Below, piece by piece: positions 8,025 through 14,408 of a DNA stretch of 64,000 nt. The position numbers and the translations under genes were made by a program. Positions within the stretch are counted from its first letter, which is position 1. Every line of letters begins with the position of its first letter. This DNA comes from Oscillibacter sp. MSJ-31 (GTDB taxonomy: Bacteria > Bacillota > Clostridia > Oscillospirales > Oscillospiraceae), in the NCBI RefSeq assembly GCF_018918025.1, contig NZ_JAHLPT010000011.1, forward strand, positions 1-64,000. The letters are read 5' to 3'. The notes under the pieces were generated by a model. It had not been told where the DNA came from and made no database searches. It was given only the letters and a program-made list of their open reading frames with translations.

Positions 8025-9164
8025 TTACTTCAAGAGCTGCGGCACGAGGTTGAGGATCATGCCGCCCGCGAGGACACTTGCGATCTGCCCGGCGACGTTC
8101 GCACCCACCGCGTGCATCAGAAGATGGTTCTGCGGATCGGCCTCAAGCCCCATCTTCTGGATGACGCGCGCGGACATCGGGAACGCCGAAATGCCTGCCG
8201 CGCCGACCATCGGGTTGACCTTCTTCCTGCTGAACAGGTTGAGGAGCTTCGCGAACATCACGCCCGCGATGGAGTCGAACACAAAGGCGACAAGACCGAG
8301 CAGCATGATTTTCAGCGTGTCGGGATTGACAAACTGCTCGGCGCGCATGGAGAACGAGATCGTGATGCCGAGCAGCAGCGTGATGAGGTTCGCCAGCGTG
8401 TTCTGCGCCGTTTCGGAGAGACGGTCAAGGCAGCCGCACTCGCGCAGCAGGTTGCCGAACATCAGGAAGCCGACGAGCGAGACGGACATCGGCGCAATGA
8501 AGCCCGCGATGATGGTCACAAGGATCGGGAAGCAGATGCGCAGCGTGCGCGAAACGTTCTTGGGGTTGTAGGGCATCCGGATGCGGCGCTCTTTTTTCGT
8601 CGTCACGAGCTTGATGGCGAAGGGCTGGATGATCGGCACGAGCGCCATGTAAGAGTACGCCGCGACGGCGATGGGGCCGACGTAGCTCGAGTGCAGCACC
8701 TGCGAGACGAGGATGGAGGTCGGGCCGTCCGCCGCGCCGATGATGCCGATGGAAGCGGCGTCCGCGAGGTCGAAGCCGAGCAGGACGGCAGCGACCATGG
8801 TGAAGAAGATGCCAAACTGCGCCGCCGCGCCGAAGAGCAGCATCTTGGGATTTGAGAGCAGCGGGCCGAAGTCGATCATCGCGCCGATGCCGATGAACAG
8901 CAGCAGCGGCAGCGCTTCGCTGGCCTCGATGGTGGTCTCGAAGAGCCATTGGATAATGCCCTGGCTCTCGCCGATGCCCTCGACCATCTGGTTGAGGACG
9001 CCGGAGCTCGGCAGGTTGACGAGGATGGCGCCGAAGCCCATCGGCAGCAGCAGCGCCGGCTCATAGTCCTTTTGGATGGCGAGGTAGATGAGCGCGAAGC
9101 CCACGAGGTACATCACGCCCTGCTGCCACGTCACGGCTCGAAAGCCGTCAAGCAGAAAGCTCAT
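8025..9164 (-). CDS. oadB: Na+-translocating decarboxylase beta subunit
   Basis: This 379-residue integral membrane protein of the OadB/GcdB/MmdB family couples decarboxylation of a biotin-bound carboxyl group to Na+ export. It shows the family's features: GIGAMIDFGPLL, the segment IGIIGAADGPTSI with the conserved aspartate in the ion path, and NPMVGAAGISAFPMSARV near the C terminus. About ten membrane helices are visible. ATG 9164 gives the usual N terminus, although the GGAG is 12 nt upstream. Only the small OadG-like gene follows; no carboxyltransferase (alpha) or biotin carrier gene is in the window, so the substrate (oxaloacetate, methylmalonyl-CoA or glutaconyl-CoA) is open. A riboswitch-like leader and terminator lie upstream. 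Confidence 0.92.
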   Translation of the reverse strand: MSFLLDGFRAVTWQQGVMYLVGFALIYLAIQKDYEPALLLPMGFGAILVNLPSSGVLNQMVEGIGESQGIIQWLFETTIEASEALPLLLFIGIGAMIDFGPLLSNPKMLLFGAAAQFGIFFTMVAAVLLGFDLADAASIGIIGAADGPTSILVSQVLHSSYVGPIAVAAYSYMALVPIIQPFAIKLVTTKKERRIRMPYNPKNVSRTLRICFPILVTIIAGFIAPMSVSLVGFLMFGNLLRECGCLDRLSETAQNTLANLITLLLGITISFSMRAEQFVNPDTLKIMLLGLVAFVFDSIAGVMFAKLLNLFSRKKVNPMVGAAGISAFPMSARVIQKMGLEADPQNHLLMHAVGANVAGQIASVLAGGMILNLVPQLLK

Positions 9165-9202
9165 AAATGCAACACACTCCTGTATCATAGAATTGTTTTG
9201 GG

Positions 9203-9257
9203 AAAAGAAAAAGACTCTTACCGTCGGACGGCTGCAAAGACGTCTTCGGTAAAAGTC
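9203..9257 (-). terminator. riboswitch-controlled terminator before oadB
   Basis: An 11-bp stem (9247-9257 with 9213-9223, one wobble) is followed on the minus strand by TTTTTCTTTT. Its 5' arm is the last strand of the aptamer's closing stem, so aptamer and terminator exclude one another. Ligand binding would then favour read-through into oadB. Confidence 0.75.
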
Positions 9258-9345
9258 TCGCCATTTCATGAGCGGACCGGGGGCGCAGCCCCGTGATGAC
9301 GACCCGCCCGACGCCGCAGCGGCGTTGGCTACTCCCTTATTCCTT
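9247..9345 (-). promoter_or_regulatory. yybP-ykoY-like metal riboswitch
   Basis: On the minus strand the leader reads AAGGGAGTAGCC near its 5' end, then two GC-rich arms, GTCGTCATCA, and finally TGGCGAGACTTTTACC. The GGGAGTAGC and GTC..CATCA loops and the closing GCGAGAC match the yybP-ykoY (manganese) aptamer as I know it. The known regulon is mainly Mn2+ exporters and P-type ATPases, so control of a sodium pump would be unusual. A Na+-sensing RNA class is the main alternative and cannot be excluded by eye. Confidence 0.65.
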
Positions 9346-9350
9346 TCGGT

Positions 9351-9379
9351 ATCATAGCATACGAAGCGTCCTGTGTCAA
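9351..9379 (-). promoter_or_regulatory. promoter of the oadB operon
   Basis: On the minus strand TTGACA (9374-9379) and TATGAT (9351-9356) are separated by 17 bp, just upstream of the riboswitch. Confidence 0.85.
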
Positions 9380-9417
9380 ACCAATTATTGCCGTTTCGTA
9401 AACTTTTTTGCACCCTC

Positions 9418-9446
9418 TTTACTATTTAGGCGAAATCATATAGAAT
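9418..9446 (+). promoter_or_regulatory. promoter of the zinc-ribbon membrane gene
   Basis: TTTACT (9418-9423) and TAGAAT (9441-9446) with a 17-bp spacer lie 33 bp before the start and diverge from the oadB promoter. Confidence 0.5.
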
Positions 9447-9478
9447 AAAAGCAATTTTGATAGAAAGTGTGATGGACC

Positions 9479-9901
9479 TTGCAGAATTTCATTTATAAGC
9501 TTCGCTGCGCGATGGCGCGCTTCATGTACGGTCGAAACGGCGTCGACCAGCTCTGCTGGGCCTTGTTTATCGCTGAGTTGGTGCTCAGCCTGCTGCCCGC
9601 CTTGGTGCCGGGGCAGGCATTTGCCGCCTTCATCCACTATACCACGCTCTTTTTGTGCGTATATCTGCTGTTCCGTATGTTCTCGCGCAACCTCGAAAAG
9701 CGCCGTGCGGAAAACGCAAAATTCATGCAGTGGTGGGGGCCGAAGCAGAGCGCCCTGCGCGGAGCGAAGGCCCGCCGCGCCGACAAGGAACACAAGTATG
9801 TGAAGTGCTCCTGCGGCACCTATTGCCGTGTGCCGCGCAGCGTCGGAACGGTCGAATTGACCTGTCCGAAGTGCGGAAAAAAGCGGATCGTGAAAACCTG
9901 A
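9479..9901 (+). CDS. membrane protein with C-terminal zinc ribbon
   Basis: This 140-residue protein has a basic N terminus (RFMYGRNGVDQL), two membrane helices (about residues 25-43 and 51-67), a basic segment (FSRNLEKRR ... KARRADKEHK) and a C-terminal four-cysteine ribbon: CSCGTYC ... CPKCGKK. The same plan (RFMxGRxGxDQL, two helices, ribbon) is a widespread Clostridia family of unknown function. The start is a TTG at 9479, because the conserved N terminus begins there; the ribosome binding site is weak. A later ATG at 9512 would remove part of the conserved start. It is followed by a terminator and appears monocistronic. Confidence 0.75.
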   Translation: MQNFIYKLRCAMARFMYGRNGVDQLCWALFIAELVLSLLPALVPGQAFAAFIHYTTLFLCVYLLFRMFSRNLEKRRAENAKFMQWWGPKQSALRGAKARRADKEHKYVKCSCGTYCRVPRSVGTVELTCPKCGKKRIVKT

Positions 9902-9916
9902 AAATGAGTCCTTTTG

Positions 9917-9943
9917 AAAAAAGCGCCGAAGGGCGCTTTTTTT
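9917..9943 (+). terminator. terminator of the zinc-ribbon membrane gene
   Basis: A hairpin with stem AAAAGCGCC/GGCGCTTTT and a run of seven T follows the stop codon by 15 bp. Confidence 0.85.
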
Positions 9944-9979
9944 GTACACTTTGACGATCCGTTTTGTTCAAAACCGCCC

Positions 9980-10152
9980 ATGTCTACCCGATGTCTACCC
10001 GCCGAAACGCCTGGGGTGCAAGGGCTTGCGGGTTTTCCGAGAGGGTCGCCGTCTACCCTTCCGTCTACCCATTTTTTCACACCGATTCTTGAAACGCCTT
10101 CCATTGCTGCGAAAATTTTTGAAATTTCCCAAAATGTATGGGGGTACGATAT
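9980..10152. repeat. 173-bp interspersed repeat, copy 2
   Basis: It is colinear with 3373-3545, with the same paired TCTACCC boxes and ends (ATGTCTACCCG to GGGGTACGATAT). The flanks differ from those of copy 1. It lies between a terminator and the small AT-rich ORF at 10198. Confidence 0.75.
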
Positions 10153-10197
10153 TGATACTCTATCAGCGAGGAAAAAACTGAGATAGGAGTATGCGCT

Positions 10198-10398
10198 ATG
10201 AAATACGTAGTAAAAATGGACTATTGCACGATGGCTTTCACTTCTGGTACTTGCTCGCTTCAAGCTCTTTCTAATTGCTTGGCTGGTGATACTGATTTGC
10301 ATTGGGTGCAGATTTATAATTCGGAAGAGAGTCCATATCATTCTCCTCTCGGCCTTTTGTTTCAAGCCGCCCTGCCGGGGGCGGCCGATGGTGTATGA
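10198..10398 (+). CDS. AT-rich small ORF running into cassette 2
   Basis: The ORF starts ATGAAATACGTAGT with AGGAG 9 nt before it. The first 54 codons are far more AT-rich than neighbours and look like a foreign or phage peptide (MKYVVKMDYCTMAF...); the last dozen codons lie inside the left block of cassette 2. The stop codon is therefore provided by the repeat, which suggests that insertion of the cassette cut an older gene. No family is recognised. Confidence 0.4.
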   Translation: MKYVVKMDYCTMAFTSGTCSLQALSNCLAGDTDLHWVQIYNSEESPYHSPLGLLFQAALPGAADGV

Positions 10399-10538
10399 TT
10401 CAGTTTTTCGTGTAAAATTCCGAGGTTTCCGCCGGTTTTATGATCTTTTCTTACGGCGAAAATATCTCGAATCACCTGTAGGAGTGATTCGCCGGTTTGG
10501 TGTCCACTTATGTGCAACGAGGGCAAAAAATTTCCGGC

Positions 10539-10566
10539 TTGACATTTTCGCCCGCCGGATTATAAT
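10539..10566 (+). promoter_or_regulatory. strong promoter of the antisense RNA, cassette 2
   Basis: TTGACA (10539-10544) and TATAAT (10561-10566) with a 16-bp spacer, identical to copy 1. Confidence 0.85.
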
Positions 10567-10572
10567 GAAGAT

Positions 10573-10670
10573 AGAAAGGGACGCTGCTGTATCGGCAGTT
10601 AGCCCTCACACGTCAAATAGTAGAACTATGTTGACCGCTTGGGTTGCAGCCAGGCGGTCAACACGCTTTT
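10573..10670 (+). ncRNA. putative antitoxin small RNA 2
   Basis: A predicted RNA of about 98 nt runs from the strong promoter to a 13-bp stem-loop (10630-10642/10650-10662, one wobble) followed by ACGCTTTT. It has no ORF with a ribosome binding site. The terminator stem contains the stop codon of the opposing peptide gene (10658-10660), so the two RNAs overlap tail to tail. Confidence 0.55.
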
Positions 10671-10753
10671 GGGGCTATGTAGATCATGACCGCAAGAATC
10701 ACGATGAAGCATATCGCGAAACGCAGGGCTCGCGCCCGGCGCCCGTTTCCCAT
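10658..10753 (-). CDS. putative toxin peptide 2 (31 aa, one membrane span)
   Basis: The peptide starts MGNGRRARALRF, continues with one hydrophobic helix (AICFIVILAVMIYIAP) and ends KAC. A strongly positive N terminus followed by a single span is typical of membrane-acting type I toxins. GAAAGGGGG lies 8 nt before ATG 10753; an ATG two codons earlier is too close to it. It has its own promoter (10817-10844), and the antisense RNA covers its 3' end. Activity is inferred from layout. Confidence 0.6.
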   Translation of the reverse strand: MGNGRRARALRFAICFIVILAVMIYIAPKAC

Positions 10754-10816
10754 CTGCATCACCCCCTTTCGCAAGGGAGTGGCTAACCGCCGCAATACAA
10801 CAGCGTCCTTGAGACG

Positions 10817-10844
10817 ATTGTACCATACCGCGCAAAAAAGTCAA
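10817..10844 (-). promoter_or_regulatory. promoter of peptide 2
   Basis: TTGACT (10839-10844) and TACAAT (10817-10822) on the minus strand, 16-bp spacer and TG-N before the -10, as in copy 1. Confidence 0.75.
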
Positions 10845-10867
10845 GCCCTCCCGACCGGGAGGGCTTG
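10842..10867 (-). terminator. terminator of purB, fused to the peptide promoter
   Basis: The same 26-nt hairpin as at 7858-7883, 7 bp after the purB stop codon, with ACTTTTTT behind it on the minus strand. Confidence 0.85.
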
Positions 10868-10873
10868 CTGCGT

Positions 10874-12292
10874 TTACAGGCTGATCGCGCCGTCGGCGCT
10901 TTGCGCGTCCGCGAGCAGGGACGCGCACTCGGATAGAAAGCGCTCGACCTGCTGCGCGCAGCGGCCGGTGTAGAGTGCGGGGTCCATGACGGTGTCGAGC
11001 TCCGCACGGGTCATGCCGAAGGCGGGATCGGCGGCGAGACGATCGAGCAGGTCGCAGCGTTCGCCCTCCTTCATGCGCGCGGTCGCGGCCATGGAATGCT
11101 GCCGGATGCGCTCATGCAGCTCCTGCCGGTCGCCGCCGCGCTTGACGGCTTCCATCATGATGTTCTCGGTGGCGAGGAAAGGTAGGTATTCGCGGATGGT
11201 GCGGTCGACGATCTTCTCGTTGACGTGCAGACCGTTGGTGACATTCTGGCACAGGCGCAGCACGGCGTCCGCGCAGAGGAAGCCCTCGGGCAGGGCGATG
11301 CGGCGGTTGGCGGAGTCGTCGAGCGTGCGCTCGAGCCACTGGACGCTCGCGGTCATGGGGGCGTTGGCGGCGTCGGCCATCAGATAGCGGCTGAGCGAGC
11401 AGATGCGCTCACAGCGCATGGGGTTGCGCTTGTAGGCCATGGCGGACGAGCCGATCTGGTTTTTCTCGAACGGCTCCTCGATCTGCCGGTCGTGCTGAAG
11501 CAGACGGATGTCGTTCGCCATGCGGTAGGCGCTCTGCGCGAGGGAGGAGAGGACGTTCAAGATGCGGCTGTCGGTCTTGCGCGGGTAGGTCTGGCCGCAG
11601 ACGGAGAAGCAGCGGTCGAAGCCGAACTCTGCGGCGATGCGGCGGTTCATCTCGTCGATCTTCGCGCCGTCGCCGTCAAAGAGGTCCATGAAGCTGGCTT
11701 CGGTGCCGGTCGTGCCGCGGCAGCCGAGGAATTTCAGCGTGGCGAGAATGTGGTCGAGCTCCTCAAGATCGCTGAGAAAATCCTGCATCCAGAGCGCTGC
11801 GCGCTTGCCGACGGTCACAGGCTGTGCGGGCTGATAGTGCGTGTAGCCGAGGGTGGGCACGGCGGCGTATTCGCGAGCAAACGCGGCGAGATTTGCCAGC
11901 ACGCCGAGCAGCTCGCCGCGCAGATAGCGCAGGCCGTCGCGGTAGAGAATGAGATCGGCGTTGTCGGTGACGTAGCAGCTCGTCGCGCCGAGGTGGATGA
12001 TGCCGGCGGCGGACGGTGCGGCCTTGCCATAGGCGTAGACGTGCGCCATCACATCGTGGCGCACCTCGCGCTCGCGCTGCTCGGCCACGGCGTAGTCAAT
12101 GTCGGTGATGTGCGCTTCCAGCTCCGCGACCTGCCCGGCGGTGATGGGCAGCCCCAGCTCGTGCTCCGCGCGGGCAAGCGCGGTCCACAGCCGCCGCCAT
12201 GTCTGAAAGCGCATATCGGCGGAGAACAGGTGCAGCATATACGGCGACGCATAGCGCGACGACAGGGGAGATTCGTAAACGTCTTTGCTCAT
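10874..12292 (-). CDS. purB: adenylosuccinate lyase, long (eukaryote-like) type
   Basis: This 472-residue enzyme splits adenylosuccinate to AMP and SAICAR to AICAR, releasing fumarate. The fumarase/aspartase signature is GSSAMAYKRNPMR; the active-site histidine segment is LGYTHYQPAQP. Segments such as GTTGTEASFMDLFDGD, QTYPRKTD and EEPFEKNQIGSS are close to animal ADSL rather than to the 430-residue Bacillus type, and the length agrees. AAGAGGAACG precedes the ATG. It has its own promoter (12321-12349) behind the purA terminator, so purA and purB are adjacent but separable units. Confidence 0.95.
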   Translation of the reverse strand: MSKDVYESPLSSRYASPYMLHLFSADMRFQTWRRLWTALARAEHELGLPITAGQVAELEAHITDIDYAVAEQREREVRHDVMAHVYAYGKAAPSAAGIIHLGATSCYVTDNADLILYRDGLRYLRGELLGVLANLAAFAREYAAVPTLGYTHYQPAQPVTVGKRAALWMQDFLSDLEELDHILATLKFLGCRGTTGTEASFMDLFDGDGAKIDEMNRRIAAEFGFDRCFSVCGQTYPRKTDSRILNVLSSLAQSAYRMANDIRLLQHDRQIEEPFEKNQIGSSAMAYKRNPMRCERICSLSRYLMADAANAPMTASVQWLERTLDDSANRRIALPEGFLCADAVLRLCQNVTNGLHVNEKIVDRTIREYLPFLATENIMMEAVKRGGDRQELHERIRQHSMAATARMKEGERCDLLDRLAADPAFGMTRAELDTVMDPALYTGRCAQQVERFLSECASLLADAQSADGAISL

Positions 12293-12320
12293 GGCTCGTT
12301 CCTCTTTTCTGATTTGCTTT

Positions 12321-12349
12321 ATTGTACCGAAAAATCCGCAGCTTGTCCA
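12321..12349 (-). promoter_or_regulatory. purB promoter
   Basis: TGGACA (12344-12349) and TACAAT (12321-12326) on the minus strand with 17 bp between. Confidence 0.7.
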
Positions 12350-12357
12350 CCCGAAAG

Positions 12358-12386
12358 AAAATGGAACGGCGCTGCCGTTCCATTTT
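12358..12386 (-). terminator. terminator of purA
   Basis: A perfect 13-bp stem (12358-12370 with 12374-12386) directly before the purA stop in plus coordinates; on the minus strand it ends in TTTTCTTTC. Confidence 0.85.
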
Positions 12387-12388
12387 TC

Positions 12389-13663
12389 TTATCGGAGAAT
12401 GAGGCTTTCTCTTTCCGCGCCGACGGAGACATAGCCGATGGGACAGCCGATGGCCTTTTCCACATATTCGACGTAGCTGCGCGCGGCCTCGGGCAGATCC
12501 TCCCAGCGGCGGGCGCCGGAGATGTCGCACTGCCAGCCGGGCATATACTCCATGACGGGCTTGGCGCGGTCAAGAAGGACGGGGAAGGGGAAATCGTCGG
12601 TCTGCACGCCGTCGATCTCATAGTGGGCGCACAGAGGGATCTTGTCCATGTAGCTGAGCACGTCGAGCTTCGTGAGGGCGATGCTCGTCGCACCCTGCAT
12701 CTCCACGCCGTAGCGCGTCGCCACGAGGTCGATGGGGCCGACGCGGCGGGGACGGCCGGTCTTTGCGCCGAACTCCGCACCGGCCTCGCGCAGCTTTGCC
12801 GCTTCATCGCCGAACCACTCGCAGGTGAAGGGCCCCTCGCCCACGCAGGAGGAGTAAGCCTTGACCACGCCCACGACCTCGTCGAGCTTTGCGGTGGGCA
12901 GACCTGAGCCGACCGGCGCATAGGCGGCGATGGCGTTGGAGGAGGTGGTGTAGGGATAGATGCCGTAGTCCAGATCGCGCAGCGCGCCGAGCTGGGCCTC
13001 GAAGAGGATGCGCTTGCCGTTTGCCTGCGCCTCGCGCAGAAGTGCCGTGGTGTTGGCGACAAAGGGCCTGATCTTCGCGCCGAAGTCGTCGATCCACGCC
13101 GCCAGCTCGTCCATGGTATAGCCCTTTGCACCGTAGACATGGGTGAGCGTGAGGTTCTTCCACTCGAGCAGGTCGGCCAGATGCGCCTTGAGGTGCTCGG
13201 GGTGGAGCAGCTCGCCGGCGAGCACGGTCTTTTTTTGATACTTGTCGGAATAGAACGGCGCGATGCCCTGCTTGGTGGAGCCGTACTTCTTGTCCTTGAG
13301 GCGCGCTTCCTCCAGCGCGTCGAGCTCGCGGTGCCACGGCAGCAGCAGGGAGGCGCGCTCGCTGACCTTCAGGTTCTCCGGCGTGATCGTCACGCCTGCG
13401 GCGCGCAGGGTCTCGATCTCGTTATACAGGTTCTCGCAGTCGAGCGCCACGCCGTTGCCGAGAATGTTCACCACGCCCTCGCGGAAGATGCCGCTGGGCA
13501 GCAGGTGCAGGGCGAACTTGCCCTTATCGTTCACGACGGTGTGGCCCGCGTTGCCGCCGCCCTGATAGCGCACGACCACGTTGAAATGGTCGGTGAGGTA
13601 GTCGACCATGCGGCCCTTGCCCTCGTCGCCCCAGTTGATGCCTACGATCGCACAATTCGCCAT
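12389..13663 (-). CDS. purA: adenylosuccinate synthetase
   Basis: This 424-residue enzyme joins IMP and aspartate with GTP to form adenylosuccinate. The N terminus carries the GTP/IMP loop GINWGDEGKGRMVDYL with the catalytic aspartate, followed by GGGNAGHTV with the catalytic histidine; GRPRRVGPIDL is the usual late signature. The length is normal. CAGGAGG lies 9 nt before ATG. A TATAAT box is 71 bp upstream. The next step of the pathway, purB, is encoded immediately downstream. Confidence 0.97.
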   Translation of the reverse strand: MANCAIVGINWGDEGKGRMVDYLTDHFNVVVRYQGGGNAGHTVVNDKGKFALHLLPSGIFREGVVNILGNGVALDCENLYNEIETLRAAGVTITPENLKVSERASLLLPWHRELDALEEARLKDKKYGSTKQGIAPFYSDKYQKKTVLAGELLHPEHLKAHLADLLEWKNLTLTHVYGAKGYTMDELAAWIDDFGAKIRPFVANTTALLREAQANGKRILFEAQLGALRDLDYGIYPYTTSSNAIAAYAPVGSGLPTAKLDEVVGVVKAYSSCVGEGPFTCEWFGDEAAKLREAGAEFGAKTGRPRRVGPIDLVATRYGVEMQGATSIALTKLDVLSYMDKIPLCAHYEIDGVQTDDFPFPVLLDRAKPVMEYMPGWQCDISGARRWEDLPEAARSYVEYVEKAIGCPIGYVSVGAERESLILR

Positions 13664-13733
13664 GATAATAGCCTCCTGAATATTTCCTCCGTACTATGAG
13701 AGATACGGTTTGCGTCAAAACGCCAGCCTCAGC

Positions 13734-13739
13734 ATTATA
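13734..13739 (-). promoter_or_regulatory. purA -10 box
   Basis: Perfect TATAAT on the minus strand; the -35 region at 17 bp is poor (TTTTCT). The rest of 13664-13951 holds only this promoter and the V-ATPase terminator. Confidence 0.45.
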
Positions 13740-13887
13740 CGGGATACAACGGCATAAGAAAAGAATCAATTTAATATACTTATCATTCGCTCAGCTAATG
13801 ATGAAATGAAGGGAGGAGGACATTGCAGATCTCGACAAAAAAGCCTGCGCCTTTGGCGGAAAATGAGGGTATCGTGAAGAAAATGCT

Positions 13888-13923
13888 GCAAGAAGGGAGC
13901 TGGACATCCTCCGGCTCCCTTGC
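13888..13923 (-). terminator. terminator of the V-ATPase operon
   Basis: An 8-bp GC-rich stem (AAGGGAGC 13893-13900, GCTCCCTT 13914-13921) lies about 30 bp after the ntpK stop; on the minus strand it is followed by CTTGC, so the U tract is weak. Confidence 0.55.
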
Positions 13924-13951
13924 TGTGCCGCTATGAAATTTCTCCTTGCGC

Positions 13952-14386
13952 TTACTGTAACAGCAGGAGGCTGAAGACGAGCGTGAAGAGCGCGACCGTT
14001 TCGATGATGCCGATGACGATGAAGAAGTTCGCCGTGCCCTTGCCGGTCTCGCCGAGCGCGTCGGCGCTCGCCGCGGCGACCTTGCCCTGGAAGAACGCGG
14101 ACAGGCCGATGGCGAGACCCGCGAAGATGCCCGTAAACATGGCGAGCGCGGGATCGGCGCCGGAGGCCACGGCGCTGCGGATGAAGTTCATCAGCAGGAA
14201 GCCGTAGATGGTCTGCGTCAGGGGCGCGCCGGAGAAGGCGACCATGATGAAGGGAGCGGGCTTGCCGTTCGCGTAGCACTTCTTCCACGCGCCGACGCTT
14301 GCCTGCGCCGCGAAGCCCGCGCCGAACGCGCTGCCCATGGCGGACAGGCCCAGCGCACACGCCATACCAATAAATTCAATGCTCAT
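13952..14386 (-). CDS. ntpK: V-type ATPase subunit K (rotor ring)
   Basis: This 144-residue protein has four membrane helices arranged as two hairpins. It forms the ion-carrying ring. Residues that bind Na+ in the Enterococcus hirae ring have counterparts: PLTQTIYGF for Thr64-Gln65, AFFQGK for Gln110 and GIIETVALF for the key Glu139. This pattern suggests a Na+-coupled rather than H+-coupled enzyme (known for the family; inferred here). ATG 14386 follows GGAGAAACG. It is the last gene of the operon, 22 nt after ntpI. Confidence 0.93.
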   Translation of the reverse strand: MSIEFIGMACALGLSAMGSAFGAGFAAQASVGAWKKCYANGKPAPFIMVAFSGAPLTQTIYGFLLMNFIRSAVASGADPALAMFTGIFAGLAIGLSAFFQGKVAAASADALGETGKGTANFFIVIGIIETVALFTLVFSLLLLQ

Positions 14387-14408
14387 AATACGTTTCTCCT
14401 CTTTTTGA

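Larger units (their letters stand above)
10360..10877. repeat. type I toxin-antitoxin-like cassette, copy 2
   Basis: It has the same order as copy 1: conserved left block 10360-10587, variable centre, conserved right block 10801-10877, whose end coincides with the purB stop codon. Here the 5' ends of the two opposing RNAs form an inverted repeat (10579-10604 and 10781-10808) of about 26 matching bases. Confidence 0.75.
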
